A stretch of DNA of 64,000 nt from Megalonaias nervosa (Eukaryota; Mollusca; Bivalvia; Unionida; Unionidae), in contig JAECUM010093656.1 of NCBI GenBank assembly GCA_016617855.1, forward strand, positions 1 to 64,000, given 5' to 3'. Position numbers and translations under genes: made by a program. Each line of letters starts with the position of its first letter. Position 1 is the stretch's first letter. The notes beneath the pieces were generated by a model, which was not told the DNA's origin, did not search any database, and was given only the letters and a program-made list of their open reading frames with translations. This document shows, in pieces, positions 45,759-58,825 of this stretch.

Positions 45759-46424
45759 ATCTTATTGATAAAGGTTTTAGGAACACTGTTTGATCGTAAT
45801 AGATGTTATCTGAAAAGGTGCTCTCGTTCAAAAAACAACTTGACAACTTTTGTATCAGAAAGCAAGGGAGAATCAAATCCCACGACCTACACCTTGCCAT
45901 TGGGCATTTTCTCCAGTGGTATCATCATCGACAAATCCTAATTCCAGTCTGGCACATAACATGCAGGCTGACAGTCTTAGTGGACTGAGTCCCTACAGAA
46001 TCTTGCCAGTCCTAACCACGTTTTTTTTTTTCACCCGTCATTCTTTAATAAGATCTACACCCATGTGAGTAAACCTTTTGTGGATTTATTGATGACAAGG
46101 CAGAATGCCAAGCTCCAGACCCTTGTTCTTCCAGTTCCAGATAAGAAAACCCAGGCAGTCCCTACCCTTCCCCCATCCTAGAATGGTCTTAATGCAAATG
46201 CCATTCCTCATACTCTTCTGATTCCCAAGCTCTTTCAGAAAGCTAGGAATTACAAGTGCTGACCAATCATGATTGATCCATTTAACCACATAAAATAGGG
46301 CTCAACAGTCTTCTAAATCTTGATTCGAAGATTCTCATTGTGGTCCTGCAGTCTCCTCAACTGCTAATTAGCAACTGTGCACACAAGTTTCTCATGCAGT
46401 TCCAGAGATCCTGAACTTGTACCC

Positions 46425-46700
46425 CTGGCCCATATTGAACAAGCTCTCCAAAACTTGTACCCCTGGCCCATATTGAACTTGTACCCCTGGCCCATATTGA
46501 ACATGCTCTCAAAAACTTGTACCCCTGGCCCATATTGAACAAGCTCTCCAAAACTTTTCTGAACAATGAGGAAACGGGGTTGTCAGACAGAAAGACCACC
46601 ACTTTGATTGGTCAGACAGAAAGACCACCACTTTGATTGGTCAGACAGAAAGACCACCACTTTGATTGGTCAGACAGAAAGACCGCCACTTTGAATGTCA
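46425..46700. repeat. Two small arrays: about 37-bp and 29-bp units
   Basis: ACTTGTACCCCTGGCCCATA-TTGAACAAGCTCTCCAA four times with one internal deletion (about 46415-46555), then GTCAGACAGAAAGACCACCA-CTTTGATTG four times (46582-46697). Confidence 0.9.
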
Positions 46701-47045
46701 TGGAGAATTTTCTTCCAGTGATGTGAGCAGAGACATATCTTTTCCTTAAGTGGCTTTGTATCCCAAATAGCCAGCTTCCTGCTATGGCTTTTCAAGAAGT
46801 TAACAGTATTAGCAATTGGGGAATATTGTTCCTTGATTTCAGACATATTTAGCCATCATGAAAGGAAGGAGACATTCCAGAATATAGACCTCTTGGACCG
46901 TCTAGCTGATTTTGATTTATTATGACTAAAGCCTTTGACCTTTGCTAAAAATGGGATCTACCATGGTTTCTCATGTAGGTGAATAAGAAACCCTTCAGAC
47001 TGTCTAGAACCTCTCTGTTCAAAGCCTGTTTTATAGTCACTTTTG

Positions 47046-47365
47046 AGACTGCTCTGGTGGCCTAGTAGTTAGCACACCTGCCTCGGATGCAGGATGTTAC
47101 GGGTTCAAACCCTGGCCAAATCATACCAAAGACTTATAAAAATGGTAATTAACAGCTGCCTTGCTAGGCGCTTACCATTAGGAGGTTAGTGTTAGGACTG
47201 GTCGGCCTGGTGTCAGGATGTGACTGGGTGGGACATCATGCTTCATGTCTGCGGCATGATGCCCCAGTGCTGGACATCACTGTGAACTGCCACACTGCAG
47301 ACATCTTAGCGATATGACTGAAAAATTGTTAAAGCTACATTAAAAATCCAAATCACACACACATG
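47046..47365 (+). mobile_element. tRNA-derived SINE, family A, in DIRS relic 4
   Basis: A box TGGCCTAGTAGTTAGC, B box GGTTCAAACCC, conserved body and CA tail. Exact 10-bp target duplication GTCACTTTTG at 47036-47045 and 47366-47375. It splits the recombinase remnant. Confidence 0.93.
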
Positions 47366-48354
47366 GTCACTTTTGCTACTGCATGTAGAATCAATGGTAT
47401 GTCTAAAACTTATATGATTTACCTTCATTCAAGGCCAGTTTTACAGTCACTTTTGCTGTTGCATGTAGAATCAATGATATCCATGTCATATTGGTTGACC
47501 CAAACTGTGCAATTCTGCCATGATAGTTCGGTTTCTCTCATGATGGCCTTACTTTCATTGTGAAGAACAGGTTTCTGCTCATGGAAAATCAGTCCTTTGT
47601 GTTGAAATCATGTTCATGTTTTGGATCATTCTTCCCAAGGATGTTAGCAGGACTCCATTTAGAAGAATGAGATCTGGCTTGTTCTTAACACTCAGAGAAG
47701 GAATGGATGATATTTTCACTCTGTTGTCCTGAATCCATTGGGTTGCCTGCTCAGTCTTCAAGGAACTAACCCAAGGTCATATGAATTTCTTGCACTCATT
47801 AGCTTGTGATGTTAGGACAGTTGCCTCAAGCATGGCATTCAAGTGCAACAGTTTTGACATCATTCATGACATGGGATGGCGGTCAGAGATAACATTCTCA
47901 AGATTTTGAAACTACAGATGCCTTTTATTCCAAAGGACCTACATCAGCGGTAAAATGGGATACCTTTCTCAGTTTGCTTAGTAACAATATGTTACTCTGC
48001 TTCCACTTGATTTATGAGAGAAATAATTTTTCGCTAAACCTCGTCAATGTGTTGACCATGTGCTAACCCTAGCCCATATCTCATGAGACTTAAAGCTGCT
48101 TCACATGTACTTGAAGACAGTCAACTGTATGGTAAGGGGAGTCAACTATTGCCTAACTTCTGTCACAACCATTAGACAACATTTTAGCTTGGGAGTGCTG
48201 TATTTAAGAGTAGTGGATGTACTTATGTGTTATGATTAGGTAAGTATTTGTTGAAGAAACATTTTATTCCCAAAAATGTTTTTTCTCCCACAATGTGTGC
48301 TCTAATTTATGTTTGGTTTATTTCATGTGATGCATACCCTTAAAAACTTTGTAT

Positions 48355-49635
48355 GCAGCTTGGCAGATACAAAACTAGCAACTGTAATATTAGCTGATAT
48401 AAATCTAGCAACCCTGAGATTGGCCAATACAAAACTAGCAACTCTGAGATTGGCCAATACAAAACTAGCAACCCTGAGATTGGCCAATACAAAACTAGCA
48501 ACCCTGAGATTGGCTGATACAAAACTAGCAGCCATGATATTGGCTGATACAAAACTAGCAACCCTTAGATTGGCTGATGCAAAACTAGCAACCCTGAGAT
48601 TGGCCAATACAAAACTAGCAACTCTGAGATTGGCCAATACAAAACTAGCAACCCTGAGATTGGCCAATACAAAACTAGCAACCCTGAGATTGGCTGATAC
48701 AAAACTAGCAGCCATGATATTGGCTGATACAAAACTAGCAACCCTTAGATTGGCTGATGCAAAACTAGCAACCCTGAGATTGGCCAATACAAAACTAGCA
48801 ACTCTGAGATTGGCCAATACAAAACTAGCAACCCTGAGATTGGCCAATACAAAACTAGCAACCCTGAGATTGGCTGATACAAAACTAGCAGCCATGATAT
48901 TGGCTGATACAAAACTAGCAACCCTTAGATTGGCTGATGCAAAACTAGCAACCCTGAGATTGGCTGATACAAAACTAGCAACCCCGAGATTGGCTGATAC
49001 AAAACTAGCAACCCTGAGATTGGCTGATACAAAACTAGCAACCCTTAGATTGGCTGATACAAAACTAGCAACCCTTAGATTGGCGGATACAAAACCAGCA
49101 ACCATGATATTGGCTGATACAAAACTAGCAACCCTTAGATTGGCTGATACAAAACTAGCAACTCTGAGATTGGCTGATACAAAACTAGCAACCCTGATAT
49201 TGGCTGATACAAAACCAGCAACCATGATACTGGCTGATACAAAACTAGCAACCATGATATTGGCTGATACAAAACTAGCAACCCTGAGATTGGCTGATAC
49301 AAAACTAGCAACCCTGAGATTGACTGATACTTTTAAAACTAGCAACCCTGATATTGGCTGATACAAAACTAGCAACCCTGAGATTGGCCAATACAAAATG
49401 CAACCCTGAGATTGGCTGATACAAAACTAGCAACCCTGATATTGGCTGATACAAAACTAGCAACCCTGAGATTGGTGGATACAAAACTTTTAACCCTGAG
49501 ATTGGCTGATACAAAACTATCAACCCTGATATTGGCTGAGACAAAACTAACAATCCTGATATTGGCCAATACAAAACTAGCAACCCTGATATTGACTGAT
49601 ACAAAACTAGCAATCCTGATATTGGCCATTTTGAA
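48355..49635. repeat. Minisatellite, 30-bp unit with 180-bp higher-order repeat
   Basis: About 42 copies of TTGGCTGATACAAAACTAGC-AACCCTGAGA. Three consecutive 180-bp blocks (48421-48600, 48601-48780, 48781-48960), each of six unit variants in the same order, are identical by eye. The unit has no stop in several frames, so ORFs of about 350 codons appear on both strands. Confidence 0.97.
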
Positions 49636-50120
49636 CTTGTACTTTAAAGTAGGTTGGGTGGGTGGGGGTTTACCTGGAGGTCACAAATACAGGCAACACT
49701 AACTAGTATTGGGCATGATCCATGTCCCTGCATGCACTAAAATATCCACCACTTTGCAATCATCAACATGTACATGTTTTTACTATCATTAGAGAAGAAA
49801 CTGTATATAAAATATTTGCACAATATAACATTTACTCTGGTTATTTCTCCTTATCATATTCTCATATACCAACCCACCCTCCAACAGTGAGTGAAAATTG
49901 GTCAAATTCTTCATTTTCATCCCATGCTGAATGAAATGGCATTTGAGATCACTACCAAATGAAAAGATGAAAATGACAGATGTAAAGGCTTATCAAGTCA
50001 AATGAGATCCAAATTTTTTTTTTTACATCTAGAGAAATATGGAATGTGAAGAAATAATTTTTCCACAAAATTACTTCAGAATTGCCAAGCAGGTGATTAT
50101 GCAGTTCTAGTTAACCAGTT
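49636..50120. other. Intergenic sequence, nothing recognised
   Basis: AT-rich with a poly-T run near 50014; no structure recognised. Confidence 0.4.
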
Positions 50121-50444
50121 GTGTGTGTGTGTGTGTTTTGGATTTTTAATGTAGCTTTAACAATTTCTTAGTCGTATTGATACGATGTCTGCAGTGTGGC
50201 AGTTTATAGTGATGTCTTGCACTGGGGCATCATGCCGCAGACATGTAGTATGATGTCCCTTCTAGTCACATTATTCTACCACCAGGCCAACTAGTCCTAA
50301 CCCTGACCTGTTAATGCTGACTGCCAAGTGAGGCAGCTGTTAGTACCATTTTTATAAGTCTTTGGTACAACTCGGCCAGGATTTGAATCCGCGACCTCCT
50401 GCATCTGAGGCAGACACTATTCACTTAATAAGCCACCGTAATGG
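50121..50444 (-). mobile_element. tRNA-derived SINE, family A
   Basis: Starts with the (GT)n tail, then the inverted body (GGATTTTTAATGTAGC, GGGGCATCATGCCGCAGACA) and a degraded tRNA-like head. Target duplication TAACCAGTT at 50112-50120 and 50445-50453. Confidence 0.9.
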
Positions 50445-50453
50445 TAACCAGTT

Positions 50454-53400
50454 TTGTAACAACTGTGATGTTGTAAATTTAATCTCAAACTAAAACAAAG
50501 ATTTTCTGTACAAAACTGATGCTTGACAAAACACTATAGGTAGACATAGGCATGACACATTTGCTAGCTTATCCATATCTCTGGTTTTAAAAATTTACCT
50601 CACAGCTAGTCATATGAACTGTATAGTGGAAAAGAGTAGGGAGTGCCTTTTCCTTGCTCTTAGGGTTCTGCTGATATGTCTGCATCCATTTGCAGGTGGA
50701 TTGTCCTCACAGTCACAAGTATTTGCCACTCCTTCATGAAGAGTGATTTCCCCCTCATAAGAATTAAGTCCATACAGATAGTGTTATGGTGGCACTCTAC
50801 AGTTTCGTATTTAGCATAGGGTTAGAATTTTAAAGAAAAGAATTTCCCCAGGTTTCCTCACTAGTTATACTGGCTATTTAAAAAAGACTTTGTATATCTT
50901 AGGTATTGTTCAAAGAACCTTTAATTCCCTTTATTTTGGTGTATGATTGATGGGTGTAATATGGGTTATAGAGTATACAGCTTGGCCTTACTCCAGATGT
51001 GCACCTTTCAAAAGAGTGCTAGCTCCACTTGCTCATTTTCACTTCCCGAACTTCAGAGGTAAATTGTAAAAAAAAGAGCCGATAACTTTTTTTGCATTTT
51101 ATATATTTGGTAATTCATTCATTACACTTTCAGAAGCTGGTATTGTCTAGTCTGGCAAAATTCATTTTCCCTATTTTAATAGCTGCCAAGGATAGTGTAC
51201 TTTAGACAAATTCAGGTTGAGTTTTGGAGCACAAGGGAGCAGTCATTTTAGTTAGCAGTGTTCTAAGATCATTTACAATTTCCAAAAGTACAATATCCAA
51301 AGAAATGTCAGCCACATTACATGAAAGTAGCATAGAGGTATGCCAACATTCTCACCACTCTGCATGTTTTAAATGCAAACAACTTCACCTTACATACATC
51401 ACTCTCTCAAAAGTACATAATAACTGGCGAGCGCCACCTATTGCAAATTCAGTGGCCTATATTGTTTGTCATTCAAGGATTTCATGAGGGCCACATTTTT
51501 GCCATTCAAATGCTACTTTTTGATCTGCCTTCAGTCATTGGTGCACAAGAGTGAAGGCATATTTTCTGTGGGCCCAATAGTTACGGCACAAAAAGTGGTC
51601 CTGTCTGCTGCCAACTTAGAGTAGTGGACACTCATACCATAAGGGCGAGTATATCAATATATATATATATATATATACCGTTTTTTTATGCCATCAGCCT
51701 CCCTATGAACTGGCAAATCAAGCAAGGCAATAGTGACATATTGTGTTACTGCTGTTAAAATGTACTTGTTTTGTGTTTTTGAGAAGGGGGGATAAACATT
51801 TTAATTCCTGTCGCTGTTGTGAAATTCCCTCCTCCCACCCCACAATGATATTCCATAAGTAGCTGGGGTCCAAGAAAAAAATGGATGGCTATGTGCCGTG
51901 GTCTCTGTACAAGGGCATATAATATGGAAGTCAGACTGGATTTATGTTCCCTTTGTTATAGACTTTGGAACATTCTGTCTATGGTAAGATGAAATTTTAT
52001 AATGTTGAGGAAGGTAATTCCATCTCAGAAACAGTAAGCAAGGCAATAGTGACAGATATTATATTATTAAATTTAGTTTTATGCCCCTTCTCCAACAACT
52101 ACATTTTGCAAAAAGAACTAATATATCACAAAAATAAATTTAGTGCATTTTGTAAAATACACTTTATTATGAAATTTTTCTTAATAGGATGCTTTTCATT
52201 TCACAATGATGCATTAATTCCTGATAGTTTGGAGAGAATTTTGAAATTTCTCCACATATTGTACTGTAAAACTATATGCTAAAACATAGGTCCTTGTTAC
52301 TTGCTTTTGCTTTAAAAGATATGGAGAATGAGTATAGGGGATTTGTTTTGTATCATTTTAAGAGAGAGAGGGAGAGAACAATTTATAGGGAATTTGTTAC
52401 ATATAATTTTATGAAGGCTGTCATAAATCTTTACCTCGGGAGTTTTTGTTAGTCCGATGCAGGAATACTATTAAAGAAAACTTAATTTGCGGAACATAAT
52501 TACAATACAGAATTTTCAGTGTCTAAGATGGAGAGGAGTCCAATTCAGACTTGGATGCAAATTTAATAATTTTGGTATACTATTACATTAACATAAACAA
52601 TTTACAATGTGAGTTGTGCATTATAGAGAATAAAATCAGTGCATATGTATTCCATAGCTTGAATGTTGAATAATGTAAATTACACATTACAGAGCAGTTC
52701 ATTTGAATATTAATTTATCTTTATTTTTAATCGTTTTAGAGTTTGCATAATGTATTTCTGTTGACTACAATAAATCTTAGTCCATGCAACTCTTATTGGA
52801 AACATGATTGTTGCACCTGATCCTTAGCCAACCTGTTGAGGGCATGCTTCAATGAGCCTGGATCCTTGTAAGTTACTTTTGTTTTGGCAGAGTAGGCCAT
52901 GATACTTGAATTTAGTTGTTGTTTTTTTTTTAGGGTATCAATATTAATGGATTTCTTGATTTTTACAAACTAGAGTGTTAAATATTGAACATACTCTTAT
53001 CATTTTTGAATAAATCTTGAAAAGTAGGTCACAGTAACCTAGTTTAATAATGTGTTACAGCACTTGCCTTCTACTTACAAAATAGAAAATACAAGTCCAG
53101 TATTTGTTGTGAGAAATTGGGTTTATTGTGCACGAGGTTGGTCAGTGGAGATAAATACATTTCTCCTGTTTTCTTACACCCAGCAAATACAATAAAAATA
53201 CATTTACTACAACTATAAATAACAATACCATCATCAGTGCTTTATTGTGCTGCATGTATACATTAATTCAGTTTACAGTACATTCAATACAAATGATTTA
53301 CTACCCTATATATTTATTAAGTATCCATCTAGAGAGATAGTGGACCAAATAAACCTAAACACAAAACAATCAGTGTGTAAAGCAAAAGTAGAGAGACAAA

Positions 53401-53860
53401 CAGACAAGCAATGGAAAGAATGATAGACTCAGAAAAGAATATGCAGGTTGATAACCTATCAAAGGTACTAAAATACATCAACATACATTTCAGAGAAATA
53501 TACAGAGTACATATAAACAAAACTGTTACATTAACTATATCACAAATCTATTTACCTTATCATATGGGACAAAGGTCAAGTCACATATTCTTTGAAGCAA
53601 AAGAATCATCAGGCACTTTTTCTTACTGCAATCCCATGACCCTTCAGAAGTTTCAGTTGAATGACTGCCACTAATATGATGTCCATGCTATTTTGTTTAT
53701 ACAGACAAGTAGCAAACTAACCAATCAGAAAGTTACCACTTGTCATATAACAGAACAACTCAGCATGAACAGCAATCAGGGTAGCTTCATTGCTCAGAGT
53801 GAACAAAACTCGAACAGGTAATCCTAGTTCAAGGTTACCTAAATGGCTAAATATATGTAA
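50454..53860. other. Intergenic AT-rich sequence, no gene supported
   Basis: Contains an (AT)n tract near 51656-51677. Short ORFs (51224-51487, 51965-52282, 53411-53674) have no recognisable domain and no convincing splice context. Confidence 0.45.
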
Positions 53861-53874
53861 AATGTGTGTGTGTG

Positions 53875-54198
53875 TGTGTGTGTGTGTGTGATTTAGATTT
53901 TTAACTTAGCTTTAACAATTTTTCAGTCATATCGCTACAATATCTGCAGTGTGACAGTTTATAATGATGTCTAGCACTGGGGCATCATGCCGCAGACATG
54001 TAGCATGATGTCCCACCCAGTCACATTATCCTGACACCAGGCCAACCAGTCCTAACACTAACCTCTTAATGCTGAGCATCAAGCGAGGCAGCTGTTAGTA
54101 CCATTTTTTAAAGTCTTTGATATGAATTGGCTGGGGTTCGAACCCATGACCTCCCGCATCCAAGGCGGACACTCTAACCACTAGGCCACCTGAGCGGT
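53875..54198 (-). mobile_element. tRNA-derived SINE, family A, well preserved
   Basis: (TG)n tail, body, then inverted B box (GGGTTCGAACCC) and head (CTCTAACCACTAGGCCACC). Exact 14-bp target duplication ATATATGTAAAATG at 53861-53874 and 54199-54212. Confidence 0.95.
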
Positions 54199-54212
54199 AT
54201 ATATGTAAAATG

Positions 54213-56790
54213 AGAATAACACAGTCATTGCAACTGATGACTTTATTTCACTCATCAGTGAACATTAATTACATAAAATAATAAAATTCTGCCTAATTAA
54301 AACAAAATAAAATTATAAAATATATACTTCTGCTACACATGCATTATTTTGATGGATCAATCATCATTAGCGGTCATTATGGGTTCTAGCTGGAGTTCAT
54401 AAGCAACCTTTGTTTAACTGCACTTTTATGTTTTAGCAATGCTTTAATAAATTATGAAAACAGGTCGCAGAGACCTAGCTTAGCACACTGATGCAGGGTT
54501 ATATTCATTTGATGGATCATTAGTTGGCACTAAAAACCATTTTAATTCTTTCAGTCAGTTATTTGGACCTTTGACCCCAGAATCAATAGGTGTCTTTCAC
54601 ATTTCAAATGCAAGCCATTTGCATTGTGTTTGTTGATATATCTCAATTTTCCTGCAGTCTCAGTAGCCTTAACCGTTGACTGGGGGGGGGGGGGCGTTTA
54701 TCAGAAGTCAATGGGTTTTTCTTGCCACGAGCTTTTAATGATCATAGACGATGTAGTACTGATTGTATGGAAATGAAATAGTGAACAAATCAATTTAGAA
54801 TTTAGACACATCTTAATATGATTTTTTTTCTCATTGTATTTTTTAAGATTTTTACAACCAAGATTCCCAATTTTATCTAAATTGTACATTTAGAAACGGT
54901 GGGCTGGGTCCTAGCATGATTTTAACATGTATGAGATTTAACAACTCTCTCTATGGAGTCAAGGAGGAAACCCTGTTTGGCATACTTAAGTTATATGAAA
55001 AGCTTTGACAGAACTCTCAGCATCGTTTCAATTGCATGTTTTCATGGAAAAGACAAAACTCTAAATTCTGCATTATAATGTTATAAATTGACAAAAATTT
55101 ACTGGACCAGAATATAAGAGAAAATAAGAAGACAAAAACTGTTATTAAAAGATCTTTATTTGTGAATAATTACAAAATTAGTTTAAATGAAACAACATCA
55201 GATAAATACAAATCATGTATACAACATTTTTAGTTGGTAAACTAATTTTAAGATTCATGTTTCTGATTGATAGTGCTTGCTCGTTTTAAAATATGTGTAT
55301 CCTATCTCAATGTCTTAAGGACACAAATTTTGAAACACTGCCAAGGTCAGACTTCCATGATTTTATGTTGGTTCCAATTTTCTTCCAGTGACAACTGGAT
55401 TATATATAACATAAGTCATTTAACATTCAGAAAACTGTTGGCATTGTTGTATACTCATTGATATTAAACTCTCAATTAGGTCAGTTTCTTAAATTCTGAT
55501 GATTTAAAATCACGAAAATGCTTGCATCTTGACAAAGACTACTTGCCACTATCAAAAGTAGGGCATAGTGACCACTTTTTCATGAAGTGATTTTGGTTTG
55601 GTTTTTTTGCATAAAGCTCTGTTCTTGATACAGCTGTATGTTATAAAAAATAAATGGTTGCATCATGAAGTGTTTTTAGTCACCAGTGACAGATGTCAAA
55701 TGTGGCTCACAGTGACCTTTTTTATTGGAATGTTAATGTTATGATAATATAGAGCATGCATTAGCAACCTATTAAAACTGGGGTGTCCAGTAACATTTGT
55801 CAATTGAATTCAATTTTTTTTTAATTACATACAACTTCAATTTGTGCCTTTCCAAAGAATCTGGCCATTGGCACGCATGCCATAAGTTGCCGACACCTGA
55901 GACCGAGTATATGTTCAAAATGTTGTTTTAGAATGGATTGAGAACTGCTGTGACTCAATGATCAGCCTGCCCAATCGACAGCCAATGAGTCTGGATTTAA
56001 ATCTTGCCAGGAACAACCTGTCTTGGTGTGTCTTTGTGCAAGACTCATCACAATTTCACTGACTCATCTTTAGATGGTTTGTTATGTGCTGATGTGCTTT
56101 AAAACATGACTTGATCTGCTACTTCTAGCTGCATTTCTCTGACATGAATGCATTTACAAACATGCATTTCTCTGACATGAATGCATTTACAAACATAATA
56201 TCATTTAGCTGATCTTTTTCTCCAATATATTAACCACTATTCGTGCTTATTTGTAAAACATCCTTTATATTTCAAGCATAAATTCTGTGCAATATTAATA
56301 TTTCTTGCATTTAGTGAACTTTCTTACAAATGAGGTAAATTTAACTAGATGAATACATAAATTTAAGTCCTACAAGCAGAAATAAATAAACAGTCATACC
56401 TTGTGTCTAAACATTTAAATTCAGTTTTGCATTGCAATATTCACTATCAAACTCTCATATGCAAACCATTGGAATGTGAATTGGTAATTTATCTACAGAA
56501 AGAAAAATTTCGTAACAAGTGCAATATTTTTGATTAACAAAGTAAGCAGATTGGTGCTTAAATGGCTAGATAAAGCCATCACTTGTAAGAAAAAATACTT
56601 CAGGAGAAGTAAAGTTATAACATTAAAACAAAATGTATTCCCAATGTATCAAACGTAATTTATTTTTAAAAAGTTGCAGTTTGAAAATTGTCCAGACTCA
56701 TGCATCCTTAGGAACAGGTACTTAGCAATGGTTACTTTATTTAATGTTTACTTTGGTACTTAATTACTTTATTCTTGAAGAATTTTCCTT
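54213..56790. other. Intergenic AT-rich sequence with minor repeats
   Basis: Holds a G13 run at about 54682, a possible decayed SINE near 55925-56090 (GGATTTAAATC as B box) and a 33-bp direct duplication near 56133-56198 (CATTTCTCTGACATGAATGC). No gene is supported. It could include a long 3' UTR of the minus-strand gene to the right. Confidence 0.4.
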
Positions 56791-56794
56791 TGTA

Positions 56795-57195
56795 TGCCTG
56801 CATTCTAGGCGTCTGAACTTTTTACCCTTGTATGTTAGCATTCTAGGTTTCTGAAGATTTTACTCTTGTTTGCAAGCATTCTAAGTGTCTGAAGATTTTA
56901 CCCTTGTATACAAGCATTCTTGGTGTCTTAAGCTTTTACCCTTATATGCTGGCATTCTAGGTGTATTAAGCTATTACCCATTTATGCTAGCATTCTAGGT
57001 GTCTGAACTTTTTACCCTTGTATGCTAGCATTCTAGGTGTCTGAACTTTTTACCCTTGTATGCTAGCATTCTAGGTGTCTGAACTTTTTACCCTTGTATG
57101 CTAGCATTCTAGGTGTCTTAAGCTATTACCCGTTTATGCTAGCATTCTAGGTGTCTTAAGCTATTACCCTTGTATGCTAGCATTCTAGGTGTCTC
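56795..57195. repeat. Minisatellite, 38-bp unit
   Basis: About ten copies of GCATTCTAGGTGTCTGAACT-TTTTACCCTTGTATGCTA, the central three identical. Confidence 0.93.
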
Positions 57196-57459
57196 ATCTG
57201 TGGTCATATTGCCACACACACGGGGAACACCTTGTTCCTCAGAACACATAAATTGATAAGGGACACTTGGAGAACTCATTGTTCCATAGAAAACTCGTAA
57301 ATACATAAGTGACACTTTGCTTTAAAGTTTATGGAATCCAATCTCAACACTAATGTACAAGATTTATTTATTTGGGTAAAAAATTAAAATGTAACAGATG
57401 TACAATTTTGGCAACTTTAGCATTACAATTCTGTACAAGAGATCCTAATAAGTAAATGG

Positions 57460-57732
57460 AGACTGTCCATGGTCCAGATTAGACGGAGATGGGTCCATAG
57501 TCCAGATTAGATGGAGACTTGTCCATGGTCCTGATTAGATGGAGACTTGTCCATGGTCCAGATTAGATGGAGACCGGTACATGGTCCAGATTAGATGGAG
57601 ACTGGCCTATGGTTCAGATTAGATGGAGACTGGTCTATGGTCCAGATTGATGGAGACTGATCTATGGTCCAGATTAGAGAGAGACAGATCCATGGTCCAG
57701 ATTAGATGGATATTAGTCCATGGTCCAGATTT
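57460..57732. repeat. Minisatellite, 28-bp unit
   Basis: About ten copies of GATTAGATGGAGACTTGTCC-ATGGTCCA. Confidence 0.93.
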
Positions 57733-58509
57733 TACAAAACAAGTTTTGATATTTAAGTCCAGGCTTTGGACATTTAACTCATCAGAAATATTTAAATTTT
57801 ATCTGCTCAGATTGCAGGATTCAAGATCTTAGTTTGGTTTTGTGGTCCAGTTGGTGAAATCCAGTCTGTTCTCATAGAAAATTTTGGAATATATACAATA
57901 AAATTTAGATTCACATTTTCTCAAAACATTTTCCAGATAATAGTCACGCTATTACAGTTATTGTTTTAACAATGAAAGAAAAAAATATCTTATTGAAGCA
58001 CTAATAATGTCAACAGGAAAAGCCCTGACTTACTATTCGATGCTCCCTTTGAATGTATTCATTTAAATAAATGCTGGCTTTTGTCTTACACAGATGTAGT
58101 GAGCCAGTGTTTCAAAATATGGGAAAGTTCAAGATTTAGTAAAGTGGGGGCTCGGAATGTAAACTTTATACAAACAATACATATTCCTGTTATATTACTG
58201 AGTTTATTTTCACAGATCTATTTACTATTTAAGTATAACAACATGTGGAAAACTGGCATGTCTTAAAATAGCAAATTCGTTTTTTTTTTTGTTTAAATTT
58301 TATCCCATGTCTTCACAAAGAAATTTGGCTGTTCATACACATGCATGAAAGATGCTCAATGTTTTTCCAGAGACTATTCCATGCTTTTTGATGTAAATGT
58401 CTGTTTTCATGGAACCTGGATGTGTCCTCTGGCATGGCAATCATAAGACTTGGAGCTTAAGTTTGAGATAGGTAACATCTTTGCAATTGATCTAAATGAA
58501 ATCTCAAGC
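57733..58509. other. Intergenic sequence, nothing recognised
   Basis: AT-rich; no element or coding signal seen. Confidence 0.4.
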
Positions 58510-58825
58510 TGAGCAGATTTAGGATTTCCAGGCCGGATCTTTGTGGACCAGTAGCAATTTAAATGTAAATCCAGGCCAGATCTCTTTAGACCTGTCCAAC
58601 TTAAATGTACGTCAGGGCCTGATCTCTGCAGACCTGTAGCAATCGAAATGTACATCAAGGCCTGATTTCTGTAGACCTGCAGCAACTGAAATGTACTTCC
58701 AGGCCAGATCTATGTAAACCTGTAGCTATTGAAATGTACATTCAGGCCTGATCTATGTAAACCTGTAGCTATTGAAATGTACATTCAGGCCAGAGCTCTG
58801 AAGACCTGTAGCAATTTAAATGTAC
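58510..58825. repeat. Minisatellite, about 44-bp unit
   Basis: Seven diverged copies of CAGGCCTGATCTCTGTAGAC-CTGTAGCAATTGAAATGTAC-ATT. Confidence 0.88.

Larger units (their letters stand above)
42930..48300 (+). mobile_element. DIRS-type retrotransposon relic 4
   Basis: Fragments in order along 5 kb. RT: YYLDDMLQKHK (43967 on) and HHGFLI (about 44050). RNase H end: NMQADSLSGLSPYRILP (about 45960-46010), then FVDLLMTRQNAKLQTLVLP and NAIPHTLLIPKLFQK (46077-46245). Recombinase: IASFLLWLFKK...LISDIFSHH (46765-46860), then NGIYHGF and FATACRINGMS (46950-47400). The terminus TTATGATTAGGTAAGTATTT lies near 48230. It is broken by stops, a 70-bp minisatellite, smaller repeats and a SINE. The part before 43900 is assigned only by position. 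Confidence 0.7.

Noticed and set aside
48309..49396. Two overlapping ORFs of about 350 codons on opposite strands
   Set aside because: Both follow from a 30-bp repeat (divisible by three) lacking stops; other frames are open too, and no initiation or splice context stands out. Kept as a repeat, with the pentapeptide-like pattern noted only as a finding.
48355..49635. Possible CRISPR array (30-bp repeats)
   Set aside because: The repeats are directly abutting without unique spacers, and the DNA is eukaryotic.
51224..52282. Two ORFs that might be exons
   Set aside because: No family resemblance, weak splice contexts and AT-rich composition like the surroundings.
54120..54190. tRNA gene on the minus strand
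   Set aside because: It is the head of a SINE with body, CA tail and target duplications.
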